Below, in pieces: positions 33,048 through 45,392 of a stretch of DNA of 64,000 nucleotides. The first letter of the stretch is position 1, and every line of letters starts with the position of its first letter. The stretch comes from Symsagittifera roscoffensis (taxonomy: Eukaryota; Xenacoelomorpha; Acoela; Convolutidae). The notes under the pieces were generated by a model. That model was not told the origin of the DNA and did not search any database. It was given only the letters and a program-made list of their open reading frames with translations. Position numbers and translations under genes: made by a program. The stretch spans positions 32,290,141-32,354,140 of the forward strand of contig NC_087071.1 of NCBI RefSeq assembly GCF_963678635.1. Reading direction: 5' to 3'.

Positions 33048-33931
33048 CCCGGGTCGAGATCCCGCTCAAAAACCGCTCAAGATTTGAGCGGTTTGAGCGG
33101 TTTTCCAGCAAGATTTGAGCGGTTTGAGCCGTTTGGGCGGTTTTTTTGGAAAAACCGCTCAAACCGCTCAAATCTTGCTTAAAAAACCGCTCAAAAACCG
33201 CTCATTTCTTGCGGTGATTTTTGAACGGTTTTTCAAGCAAGATTTGAGCGGTTTTTGAGCGGTTTTTGAGCGGTCTTCCCGGGTCGAGGTCCCAGACTCC
33301 CCGCCGCCCCAACTTACCCCCTCCCCCTCCAACGTACCCCCCCCCCCCCCCCACGTACCCCCTCAACGTATCCAACATCATAGTCGATCAACCTATGAAA
33401 TCTGTCTTGTTCATTGACGAGTGACTCGTGGTCATTTTAACAAATTCGACGGATAGATCTCTCATTTAGGCGGAGGAATCAATCCCTTATATCCGGGAAA
33501 CGATTGATTGAGTCCTCTAATTCTCTGAAAGCAACTCCCTTGGTTATCCCTCAACATATTCTAACATATTCAGTAGAACAAATACAGCGAATATGAAGCT
33601 AGAACAAATACAGCGAATATGAAGCCTCCAGCAAGTCAGCATAGACTAACGGATAAGGCGTCTGACTTCGAATCGGAAGATTGCGGGTTCGAATCCCTCC
33701 GTGGTCGACTTTTTATTATTAAATCTTGCACGGTTTTTGAGCGGTTTTTTTAGATAAACCGCTCAAAACCGTTCAAATCTTGCGCGGTTTTTGAGCGGTT
33801 TTTTTAGATAAACCGTTCAAATACCGCTCAAACCGCTCATTTTGAAGCAAGATTTTGAGCGTAATTGTCTAAAAAAACCGCTCAAACCGCTCAAATCTTG
33901 CTTCAAATTAGGTGAAAAATCTCGACTCGGG
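33048..33931. mobile_element. Fold-back element with GAGCGG arrays, TA-flanked (884 bp)
   Basis: Termini are CCCGGGTCGAGAT (left) and ATCTCGACTCGGG (right), inverse with one mismatch. TA lies on each side (33046-33047 and 33932-33933), as for TA-targeting transposons. The interior has two blocks (about 33060-33275 and 33728-33915) packed with the 6-mer GAGCGG in both orientations: I count 19 exact copies, spaced 9-11 bp by T runs. The 450-bp spacer has a C-rich stretch (33300-33363), an internal CCCGGGTCGAGG and a tRNA-like gene. No transposase ORF is present. Confidence 0.8.
33635..33707 (+). tRNA. tRNA-Arg(UCG)-like gene, probably degenerate
   Basis: The 73-nt stretch has a perfect B box (GGTTCGAATCC), an A-box-like TAGACTAACGG and D-loop GGATAAGGC. 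The anticodon stem TCTGA/TCGGA carries the loop CTTCGAA, hence anticodon TCG. A T-run terminator starts at 33710. The T stem has one mismatch, the D stem one, and the acceptor stem GTCAGCA/CGTGGTC several, so charging is doubtful. It lies in the spacer of a fold-back element and may be a hitch-hiking tRNA gene or pseudogene. Confidence 0.7.
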
Positions 33932-33933
33932 TA

Positions 33934-35640
33934 GAACTCTTTAAAAAAAAGGCAGGTCTAAAATTCATACTGTGCACACAACTTTAGTAAGAAATTTGAA
34001 GTAATTTCTGGTCCTCAATTCAGCAGACAAGTAGGATACATTTTCAAGATTAAGAAGGGGCTGAGTTTCAAAAACTCAAACGCAACAAACAAATAAAAAG
34101 GCTAGAAAAAAGGCAAAAATTCACCTCTGATTATTCATAACTCCGATAGTGATCACAGTTTTCAAATGGATAGTTGAATTAGTGGTAGAGGCTAAATCAT
34201 TGAAGGCACGGATATGGAAGAACAAATATCTGTTTCGAAATGTATGACTATCACACAGAACATTTAAGCACCCGGCAGCTGCAATTTGCTTTACAGCCAG
34301 GTGAAGGGTCAGTATATTTGCGTCATTAGATATCAAGTATGTTTATAGTCAAATATTTTTGTCTCAAGAAACTACATTTTGTAGAAAAATATGTAGGGAA
34401 ATTGTAGAAAAATTGTAGAATAATTAGTGTGACAACTTTATTAAGCTCAGCTCTGTGTTACAATTTCACGTGTTTTGAAAACTATAAAGCGGATGATGAG
34501 AACTGGCATATTCAGATGCAAAAAACTGCTCATTGGTAATTGTTTAAACTTAGAAATTGATATTTTTAGAGAGGGTAGCTTAGATCACTTGCTGTCTGTC
34601 GATGTAAAACTTGGGTTAATCTTTCAAACTATTTTTGTACAAAACAGTCCTTAAAAATAGCATTTACAGACTAAAAAAGTAAACACCTTAATTTGGTTTG
34701 TCCCTTAGTGTATTTGTCCCTTAGTGTATTTATAGACATGATAATGAAAGTTTAACCTTTTGGTCCAGTTGTAGAAGAAATGAGTCAAATGCGGTATCTA
34801 TAAAATTGTTATGTGTTTAAAGCAAGTAGTAACTCATAAATCTAAGTGCAGGAAAGAAGGTTTAAAAATAGCTAAGACTCATCCAATTAGTTTATTAAGT
34901 AAACAGAAAAAAGATGGGACTAAGAGAGTTACTTTTCAAATAAAAAACGTCCATATAAAAAGTCCAAGAACAAAATAAAAAAGTTTCAAATAAAAAAGTC
35001 CAAGAACAAAATAAGTTAGATTCTAGTGAAAGTATATTTGAGGATAACAATTAGAATGAAACAAGAAATTAAATAGCAAAAACGAAAAATCCTATTTTCG
35101 AAGTTTCGAATCATTCGTGAAGGCACTGAATAAAGTTTCATGGAATTCTTGATTGTTTTGATTTTTTTAACTGACAAAAGTCATTCTCAGTTTTTGAAAA
35201 CAATTCAACGAGTTGACATCCACCTACATTTGCAAACAAAATAAAGTTTGCAAAAAAATGTTAAAAAAAATGCGATAAAATGAAAGTAAATATTGGTGAC
35301 TCAAGACATACAGGAACCAGAAATTGATCTTTATCATATTTTTCTCGGGTAGTGGCTGAAATTGTCGAATTTTAAGTCTTAGTGTATCGATTTGTTGAGT
35401 TGCATGATAATATATTGGCTGACTGTTAATTTGTTATTTTGAAACTAGCAAAACTTGACTCAACTTGATCACTTTTTGCCCTCTATAAAAGATTTAGTCA
35501 TTGATTTCAACGACATGCACAAGCTTGTCGCAATATGGCTACAACTGGATTGCCTAACCAAAAAACCAAACTCCATATTTACCAGGTAACTTAAGAAACG
35601 TCAAAAACGCTAGTTCTGATGGTTTAAAATTAATTATCAA
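33934..35640. other. AT-rich DNA without recognisable genes
   Basis: Only short frames occur. A small direct repeat (AAAAAGTCCAAGAACAAAATAA) lies near 34960-35010. Nothing else is structured at the level I can see. Confidence 0.55.
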
Positions 35641-35659
35641 ACAAAACCATAGTAAAAAA

Positions 35660-36600
35660 AAAACAATCATCAGGGAGATGGTCAAAAACCTTGCCCTCGA
35701 AACAACTTCCAACTTTAGCTCAAAAACAATTACTCCGAATCCTTTCCGAAAAGCAGACGTTTGCGGGTTTCTCTTCAAATGCGAGCACTTCAAAGCCCAA
35801 GATCCTGAGCAACAAAAATAGCATGCAGAGAAGTGCTTTTCTGTTTCATCTGTTTCGGCAAAACTGTTGTGGCAAAAAACATTACACGCTTTTTCATGAT
35901 CCATCTGCTGATCCAGTCAAAAAGCAAATATAGCTGCTATTCAGTAATCAACTGATTAACAGGGGTCGAGTCAAGCAGTTTACTTGCCAATTAAACAGTT
36001 ATACGGTGGCATAACTCTCTTTACAAAAGCTTCTCTTGACAACGGTAGCTGTGTCACTCTATTATTGCAACCAATTGGAACTAAACTAGGTTTGAACACC
36101 AGCAAAACAACAAATTTTCAATTTATGGATGTTAAGGGACCAAAACGGTTCAATTTTCACCTATAGAGGTTCACATTAGCTCTTGTACCAATACACAAAA
36201 GCCAATTCCACTAGACGATCTTTTAACAGCCCCAAACTGCATTTTATCTGCTGCGGATGTTTCTCAACTCAAAGCTTTGGGTAGCAAGTATCCACACTTG
36301 AAACATTTGAATTTCCCCAGATTGAATAACGACAAAATTTCGATCATAATTAGTAACAACAAACCCGAGCTTTCGAAGTGATGTTTGAGGAAACAAAGCG
36401 TTCTGAGGGCAATGGAAACTTAGTTGGGTGAAGCTAATACTGTGAAACTTAACTCAAGTTTGAATGAAAAGAAAGAATACTGGAAATGCGTCTTCGAAAC
36501 GCTTTTATTCAAAATCAGACACAATCTCATCGAAGTATCAGAAACTCGTTATCGCAAATTTCTGAACGGTCTTTACCAAATTGATTTACTTTGGAAATAA
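35660..36600 (+). pseudogene. BEL/Pao-type gag-protease relic
   Basis: The frame at 35691-35933 contains QNCCGKKHYTLFHD, matching the last zinc knuckle of BEL/Pao Gag (C-x2-x-KKH-x-x-LxH). Further on, 35984-36166 reads KASLDNGSCVTLLLQPIGTKLGL, the catalytic loop of the retropepsin found in BEL/Pao elements (LDxGSxxTL). Later frames include NCILSAADVSQLKALGSKYPHLKHL, the expected continuation. Stops at several places break the gene. Recognition is by motif only, and RT and integrase were not found downstream. Confidence 0.6.
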
Positions 36601-39179
36601 ACAGAACATCCAAACAAACACTCCAAACAGAACTTCTAAGCAGAACTTCAAACCCGAACAACAGCTCATTATCATAGAAGTGAGGCTAGAAAAAAAAACT
36701 AAGCTGCAGGTAAAATATCGCGCTTCAGTCATGACAGACTTAAGAACAGCTCATAATTGAAATGTCATATCTCTCGAAGATTGTCTTCAGTAGCCGAGTA
36801 ATTAAGCTTACCATAAGAAATTGCGGTCTGTAGAATTGATAAACAATTACAACCGAGTTTGGCCCTCAAGCCTGGCCCAAGGTATTTCAACAAGTAAGAA
36901 TGCATAAATATACTGATGATTGCAAAGCCTCAAGTAAGCCAATGTGTTTAGGAGGATTTAAGAAAGGACTGCATGACAGATTTTGTAAAAGTGACTATGG
37001 AGTACCTGCATATCCTCCGACAAACAAGGGTCCCAAATGCCCCTATGGATAACTGAGCTACGGGAAAATAAGTTGGAAAGGAAGAGAAATATCAACCCAT
37101 GATTCGGCCTATCCGGATTGGATTGAGCACCATATGTAAAAAGATTTCTGATTTTCTTCAATGACAAACAAAAAGTGAAAAGAAAATTTCTCGCAAATTT
37201 TATAGATTATCGTTAATTGGAGTGTCATTGATTGCTGAGAACATAAAATTCTCAAAATTTTTTTGTTGCTAATAAAAATCTTTAATGGTTGACCATTCTT
37301 AATTTTTATAAAAGCTATTGTAAATGCGCTCGCAAGCTGCAAGAAAGAGCAAAATGGGTGCTTAGTCTTTTTCCCAGATTATCCGAGAATACCGAGATTA
37401 AAAATTTGAGGATTATTGTCATAATTCTTACACAATGACCGATTTTTTCCACTTACCTTATCTCTCAATTTCATTTCTAAAAACATGCATTATCTTTGTC
37501 ATAAAAAACGCATGCCTGCATGGTGAACAAACTTACAATTGTGAACAAACTTCTTCGCCATACCTTACTTCGTAACATAACGCGTTCAGCCATAACTATT
37601 TGTCAAACTATGAAAATGAAAAATTTCCAAGGTAGGTAGAAATTGGAAAAAAGTTGAAATGATCTCGTAAAAACATGTACCAAAAATAAATTGAACGTTT
37701 TTCGTCACCCATCAGAGTGTCAATATTCAAACAATACCCGGGTTTATCATCCTAAAAAATCTTTCTTCGCACTTAATTTAAGCTTTGTGGTGAAATTACT
37801 GTAATTTTCTTATAACTTACTAACAAGTTTCTGGGAATTTTTTTTATGATATGTTCAATAAAAAACAATTGTTGCAGAGATCAGTGAAAATTGAAAAAAA
37901 ATAACTGTTTACAATTTTTTCTGTTTTCAAGTTTTGAAGTTCTGTTGTACCGCAAACTTATTTTTGAAAAACCTTTAGTGTGTTTCTTTATTATAAATTG
38001 AAGTCAAAAATGGACACAATTTTTTACCTTTTAAATGAAGTCTTTTCTGATCTTGTGTATATCAGGTATTCAAATTAAGAAACTTATGAAAGTGCTATGA
38101 TATATCTCTAATATTGAAGTGTTGGCTTATTTTTTTTGGTTTAAATGAAGTAATTGTTTATACCTTTTGGTTATTGTTCCGACTTTCGATACAAAAGTAA
38201 CGGAATATTTGTGCTCGGGGTGGGTTTTTTTCTTCAGACAAATTTCGACTTTTTAACTAGCCATTTTTGACGGAATTTTTTATATCATTCGAAAGCCACT
38301 GTTGTCCTGAACTTAAATTTGAAAAAATATTTTACCTGTGATCATTTTTCGCAAAGTTATGAGGGTTTAAAGATTGCCATTTTGGCCATTTTGACCAATT
38401 TGGGACAATAAACGCGCGATATAATTCGCGCTATTAACGCGTAAGCGGAGATTTAATCCATCTTATAAATCGTTCCAAATTGGTTGAACGAAGTTTATTT
38501 GCCATAATTGATTTGTTACAAGGAAATAAATCTATCTTTTTGTACTTTATATGGCGTATGGGGGGATGATTTTCACAAAAAATTTCAAATTTTGGAGAAA
38601 AAAAATTTTAATTTTATTTTATTTCATTTAATTTTTTATGTTATTACTGCTGCTCCATAAACCTTAAAAGGCAGTCGGAACCTTCAGGGTTTCGCCCTGA
38701 TACGAGCAGTCTTGTTGTGTTTACAAATCAAACAAATTTTAAGGAATTTTTGATTTTCTGATTAAATTTTTCTAGTTTAGAAGTGTACATCAGTCCCCAT
38801 AAAGAATGGGCTTTCATAAAACACAGACTCGCCAACAGCATTGTTGATAATAACGGCTGTGATTTGCTTGAACAGGCCTTTCGAAGCTTTTTTATGGAAC
38901 AAGTTTTTGAATGTCTGTAACTTTCAATGCGTCTTCCAATTATATACTCGTGGGTAATTTATAGCCTCGCAGTAAGTAAATCAGATTAAAAACTAACACG
39001 CAAAATGAAATAGCATGTGAATGTTTAATGTCTTAATCGTAATTCGTAATTATATGCAGCGCTCAGTTCTGTATTACCAAAACATGGATCCACCTTTGTA
39101 TAAATGCACTTGTGATTGAAAGCACTATAAGGTTAAATCAAAATTAAAAAGATTTAACCAAGTACCTTAAGATTTAACC
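36601..39179. other. AT-rich DNA without recognisable genes
   Basis: No coding region is supported. A compact hairpin CAGGG-TTTCG-CCCTG lies near 38685-38699. Next to it is a phrase (CCCTGATACGAGCAGTCTTG) that resembles one at about 51657 (CCCTGACGCAAGCAGTCTTG). Confidence 0.5.
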
Positions 39180-39181
39180 TA

Positions 39182-40305
39182 CCCGGGTTGACCTCCATAG
39201 ACCGAAAATGCTAATCATACAATTTCATACACTTAGTCTATGGAAAAATGCTAGTCCAACAAATTTCATACATTTTTGCAAAATGAGTTTAATCGAATTT
39301 CAAAGGTATTTAATAGTTGTTTTGGTATCGAAATTGGTATCTCTTCATTAAAAAAAAGAAAAAAAATGGTATGAAAAAAAATGCTAACCATACAATTTCC
39401 ATATATGGAAATTGTATGATTAGAATTTTTTTTAAAAATTTTTTTGTGAAAAAAAAGCTTTGAGCAATCAATTCAACTGCTGGCAAAACATTTAAGCGTT
39501 TTTTGGGCTGCTACGACTGAAAACTTTGACTTTTTTTTATTTTTGTTTTCTGAAAAAAAAACATTAGTCATACAATTTCTATATATGGAAATTGTATGAC
39601 TAGCATTTTTTTGATGGCGACGACAAAAATTTTTCTAAGTATTTTCGAAATTGCCCCCAAAAATTTTTTGTGTTTTTTTCAACTGCAAATTGATTTTCGT
39701 ATTCAAACAAACATTTTTTGAAAAAAAATTTTTGCATGCAAAATTTAATTTTTTGTGTATATAACGTAGTCCTGGATATACTAATATTGGATTTTTTTCC
39801 TTTTCTCTTCATAACTTTTTTCAAAAACGCTTAAAACTCTTCTTTTTCTGTATGGCTTGTTTTTGTATGCCTTGATCAATGTCTGGTAGTTTAAAAATTC
39901 AAATTTTAGAAATAATCATCTTTGAAAATTATTGCCAAAATTTAAAAGTTCCTTACTTTCGTTATATTATTTGTCTGAGACAGAAGTTACACTTATCAGG
40001 CTGTTTCCAATGCATTTTTAATGCGAGACGGCCAAACTGTTGGTTACTACGTTTGAGTAATCAAGGTTTATGTCATTTGTGATCGGTTACGAACACAACC
40101 AAAAGTTTTGAGAAATAAAAATGTAAAAAATCCATATTTTTGGTTTATGGAAAAATGCTAGTCATACAATTCCCATATATGAAAAAAATACCAATCATAG
40201 ACCTTTCATGCAATTTTCTGTACGTATGGAATTGTATGGAAAGTGTATGACTAGCATTTTTCCATATATGGAAATTGTATGGCTAGTATTTTTGGTCATC
40301 CCGGG
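39182..40305. mobile_element. Fold-back element with CATACAATTTC arrays, TA-flanked (1,124 bp)
   Basis: Left end CCCGGGTTGACC and right end GGTCATCCCGGG are inverse with one mismatch, and TA flanks both (39180-39181, 40306-40307). The interior repeats the phrase AATGCTAGTCATACAATTTC and its inverse (GAAATTGTATGACTAGCATT) at least six times, separated by low-complexity A/T. The ends match the CCCGGG/TA pattern of the element at 33048, but the interior is unrelated. No transposase is encoded. Confidence 0.8.
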
Positions 40306-40307
40306 TA

Positions 40308-43300
40308 GATAGAATATTTCGTAGTGTTAACGTGCTCTAAACACAATTTTCTAAAAAAAACTCATTAAAATCAACATTTGTTTTTATCTCAATTTTAGCT
40401 GAAAAGGTGTTCAATTGAAAAAAACAGTAGCTACCTTAGAGAAATGTTCAGACAAATTAAAAAAAAACTTGTGAAACAGATGAAAACAAATGAAATGAAC
40501 ATTACATTTTAAGATAGTGTCAGAGGTCACAACAAGAAGTTTTTGGACAAGTAGTTTTTTATTTTTCCATTCTGAAAACTGCTCGCATACAACTTCTGCA
40601 ATTTCGTCACTTTTCTGCATTATCCAGAAAAATTTAAATTGGATAAATTTATTGCATTTTCATTTTCAAGGCGTGCGACAACTTTTAGATGACGGAGATC
40701 TGATTAGCGGAAACCATTCTAAGACTGCAATCAGCTGAAATTTTGTGGGAAAATGTTCTGATGATACTTAATGGCAGAATTAATATAAAAAAAATCGGAG
40801 CCAATGACTTTCGTATTGCTAAATTCAAAATTGCCCAGGACTTGTATTGCAACGTGGATACAAATTATGCAACGTGGATACAAATTATCTGTTGATGCAG
40901 GCTATTTGTGCAAAGAATCACTGTTGGTTTTATAACACCCATGCCGATGGATGTTCATCGCTATCTTTTCTTGAACAAATTTAGTCTATTCAACCTCGCA
41001 ATTTTTTATTCAAATCTATTCTCGAGTTCCATGGAAAAACCATTAAATAGAAAATCAATTTCTCCAAATAAAACTTTTTGATTATGATGACAAATATTGA
41101 TAATGACCAGTTTGTTTCTATTCAACCTAGGCAACTACTGACAGGGCGCGATGCCAAAAAAATTCAATATTCAGATCAGGCAAATTTTATTTGCCCAGTG
41201 CCGATTTCTTCGACTTTGAAATAAAACAATTAGTATATAAAAAGTCAATTTCTCCAAACTAAGTCTCGTTGATAAGGATACCGAAAGTTGACATTCAGCG
41301 GATTGTTTTTTTCCGCACTAGGCACATATTGACAAAGAGAGATATCGAAAGCATTCAATTGTCGTTTCGGGTAACTTTTGATAAACCGGTGCCATATTCA
41401 AAAATGATGGTTTTATCTGAAATAGACTCATCAAGTTCGCTCATTGAATAGTCCCGGTTCAGATCTTCGTGTTTTTGATTACTGACAAGATGACAGAGCA
41501 AAAAAGATTGAAGCGAGATAAATAGCCCTATCTGAGCTCTGATTTTAATTGAAAAGTTTTTTTTGCAAAAATTATGCTAAAATCAAACACCAAAAGTATA
41601 AAAGACTAAGAAAGCGGATTTTTTATTACCTACATTGCAGAAAACACACCAGAAAATCACGATACGCAAACTGCCGAAAAAAAGCTAAGCTTACGTGAAA
41701 AATTGTTTTCTCCAGTTTCCATTAAAATGTACAACAAAATAATTTCATACAAAAACCTGGCAAGTCGTAAGTTATGACAGAGAAAAAACGAATAACTAGC
41801 AAAAAGAGCCTCACTTCAAAACTATTTGGAAAAAAGCCTAAATCCGCATACAGTGTTAAAATGTATACAATTTCTAGAAAAAAAAGGATATGTATCACAA
41901 ATGAGCAAAAAAATACTTACGTGCTAAACATTAAAAGTTTCAAACTTAAAAACCTACAAAATCTGCTCTCAAAATCGTCAATTTTAAAGCTCGTAGTTGT
42001 TTTAGCAGCAAATTAGCTGCCAATTGATCTGCTTCCGTAGGTTTCTTTGCACTGACTGCCCAATTTGGCAGAGAATTCATATCTAGAGGGTGGAATCGCA
42101 AACTTAGTGAATAACATAGTAAAATGTATGTTTTACTCAGTTGTGCTGTTGTTTATTGACTTTATGTCGCTGGACATTCAACCGTAATCTATAAAACAAA
42201 ACGTGCTTTTCACAGGCCGCGAAAATAATTTATGATTTTCATCTTGGAATAAAAAGTTTAGAAAGGCATGTGTACACTACACTGTATAAAATGAATTCTA
42301 GAAATTTAGGTAGAACTTCAATTCCTCCTACTTTTGAATCAGGTCCGCATATTTTGCCAAACAGCGGCCTTGAAAATGTCATGTTTTACAAACCTCTGAT
42401 GGAACGTAATCTATTGATTTATTTTTCTCATTGCTAAAAAAAGTTGCTCAATAGGTCAGTTTTTTTGAATCTCACGGCGTTGGTTTTTATTTTTTTCTTT
42501 CAACTTTGTCGATTTCTATTCAATCTTCGGAAAAGCTGGTGTTCTGTTCTCCCTCTACAAGGTATTCTGGTTTTGGGTTCCGGAGTTATTGTTGGTGTTG
42601 CAGTTGGTGTTTCGGGTAGATTCACGTATAGAGCGGTATTCCAGCATTTGCATGCAGTGCCTGTTTCAAATGTACCTGTTTCGACTTCAAAAATACGAAC
42701 GAAAATAATCTCTGTTTCCACAATAAAGTAAAATGCTAACATTTAGTTTAAACTCCAGAAAAATTGTTCGTATCAGGAAAAAAATTTGGACAATCCTACT
42801 ACCTTTTAATGCATTTAAAATAATCCTTGTTTCGAAAAAAAATTGATGAAGTTTTCAAAATAAAAACATTGTCACCACACATTGTGCAAAAACAAACTGA
42901 TGCGTGAAGCCTAGAAATGCAAGAAAACATCAAAGAATTGATATCTCGATTTTAAATGATTAAAAGCTTAAGCTATAACAACACAAAACATATCACCCAT
43001 TAAAAACTGAATTAGCACTTTACAATCTTTTAAATTTCAAAGAATTTTCTCTTTGGAATTTTTCATGACGGCAAAACTTTTCAAATGGTATAAAAAGTCT
43101 TGCTTAAGAATTTATTTACATGAAAACAATTGAAATTGGTCAATTGGGAAAAAACAGAGAGCACAAACATTTTCTCACTTTTTTCTAAAGTAGGAACAAC
43201 AACAAATTAGAGAAGTAGCTGAAATTAAGTTTAACACAAGCGACATACACCGTATCCAACTTTTCACGCCTAACAAGGATATCAGTCAAAACTCGCCTGT

Positions 43301-44059
43301 CAATCAGCCCAGTCAATTTAATAATTTGCATTAGTTAAGAACATACTGCACTTCCCAAAAAACTTTTTTTTCCCAATGCAAAATTTTCCTAGCAAACTTT
43401 TTCCCACCGCAAAAAAGGAGGCATTGAGAGCAGCAGTTTTATTAACTTGGCACAGGAAAATTTTTAATAGCTTCAGATGCATTGCTTGGTTGCGCTCATA
43501 ATTTTTTCTATTGTAGCACGTGTATTTTGTTGTGCGCAAATTCATTATTTGGTCTCAAATTAATCTATTTCTAGGAGAAAAACTGAAATCAAAAACGGGT
43601 CAAAAATTGACCTGAAATCAAAAAAGTCAGAAGTCAATATGATTAGGTTTTTATACAAAACTCAAAATCAACATCACCACGTTTTTTGAACAATTTTTAT
43701 CCTGACCAGGTTCTTGTAGCTCTTTATTTTTTGTATCTAAATAACCAGTTGTTTAGTTTAAGGCTGCATATCAGTGTTACATTACAGCTAACATCAAAGA
43801 CAAGTACTCAAATCACAATGCGGCAATCGATAAGCTCACTTTAGTATTCAACATCCAAACAGAAATAAACTGTGGCTGCCATAAAAAAAATCTAAGATAT
43901 CTTAAATGTTTTTTTTTCGACAATAGTTTTCAGTTTTGCTAACCAAAGAAAAAATATTGTTTATTGTCAACAATTTATCACAATTATGATTTAAGTTTAT
44001 CCAGTTGGGAATCAGTTACTATGTTTTCGACCTTTTTTCTACAAATACAATGTTGTTCC
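40308..44059. other. Unassigned region with possible gene relics
   Basis: Some short stretches look formerly coding. Two related blocks at about 41055-41210 and 41245-41410 both begin TTTCTCCAAA and translate to partly similar phrases (QPRQLLTGRDAKKIQY; RTRHILTKRDIESIQL), suggesting an internally duplicated gene. A 49-codon frame starts at ATG 42291. I cannot assign families. Confidence 0.35.
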
Positions 44060-44385
44060 TGGCACAACTCTTTTTTTTGAACCATTTAAAAGTCACAAAA
44101 CGGTCTGGGTGCTCATATGGAGAATCGTGTGACCATGTTGTGTTAATTTGAGACAAAGAAAAGCGTCAATATTAAGGACGGGGGCCTTTTTTGATGATGA
44201 TATCTTTTCAAGTGATCTTCGCCCAAGAATAATCTTGTAATTTTTTTTCTTTGCGGTAGACTGACAATATGACACTCAGCTTTTTGTTTCCTTAAGTTAA
44301 ATCAGTCAATTTTCGAAAAAATTCTTCTGGTGCACTTTATTAGCCCTGTAGTCCATAATTATTGTATCGAATTGTCTGTCCCATT
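44060..44385 (-). pseudogene. Broken third copy of the 251-aa gene family
   Basis: Minus-strand similarity to the genes at 8527 and 48581 is clear in the nucleotides: GAACCATTTAAAAGTCA, GGGTGCTCATATGG, GATATCTTTTCAA and CCTGTAGTCCATAATTATTGTATCGAATTGTC segments match the C-terminal half. The frame is shifted and interrupted by stops. The N-terminal half is missing. Confidence 0.75.
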
Positions 44386-45392
44386 TTGAGACCACATGAA
44401 CGAATTGTGTCAATTTTGCTACAAAATGAGGCCTGTTACTTTTTGAGCAAGAAAACGAATCCTATTGAAATCGCTGCTGTCAATCACTCAATAATTAATT
44501 TCAATTCAATATCTAGTTTCCTTCGCATTCAAAGTAGGAGCTGTTTGAAGGTGAAATAATCAGCAATATTTCTCATAATTTTGATTTCAAACGACGAATG
44601 AATGAGACAAACCTGCTTCAGAAATCAAAGCTCAGAAGTTTATAACTGATTTCGATATCGAACAAAGATGAAATCAAATCAATTGCAAGACTTCAAAAGT
44701 ACAGTTGTCAGTTGATTGTTAACATAAATAAAATTATTTTGTTTTAATGATGAAATAAGTTTCTTAAACGAGTGACAGAACTATGTTTTCATCAATTTCC
44801 TTGCCTAGCAGCTTCATAAATCCGGAAAATTGGTAGTCTGACAAAAAGAAATCTATATCCAGTTTTTCTGTCTTGTAATCTGCTATCTGAAGATATCTTA
44901 AAACTACAAGAGCCGCGTTAAATTCCATGATCTTTGTTCCAGATGCTCAACAGGAATGTCGAAAACCTCAAGAAGAAAGCCGCGAAAACTTTCTTTCAAT
45001 TCAGATTGCAAGCACAAATTTTTTTAAATGCTGTTTAGTTACTTTTATAGGTTAACGATTCCACCGAAAGTACTATAGACAATTGAGAAAAATGTTGCTG
45101 GATGGATAATAGATAAAATCATGGTATAATGGTAAAAGAAAATGCAAAGGTCTGAGCTTGTATCAAAATTGACGATAAGAGATACAAACTTAGGAGATAA
45201 AATACTGACACCAGGTATTGTTTTGAACAAATTTTTTACGAACATACATTTAACCAAATTAAATATAAAAGACTCAAATAGTTCATTGAAACCAAGCTCA
45301 ATAAAACTTCTGTTATTCATTTGACCCAATACAAATACCCATATACACATCACAATAGTGAGATTTCTGGTCTAAACTATGAATTGGAACCT

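Noticed and set aside
33048-33931. CRISPR-like array
   Set aside because: Units are very short, occur in both orientations with variable T-rich spacers, and the genome is eukaryotic.
42444-42742. Overlapping ORFs on both strands near 42440-42742
   Set aside because: Both are open by chance in the same stretch and neither shows a recognisable domain or conserved copy.
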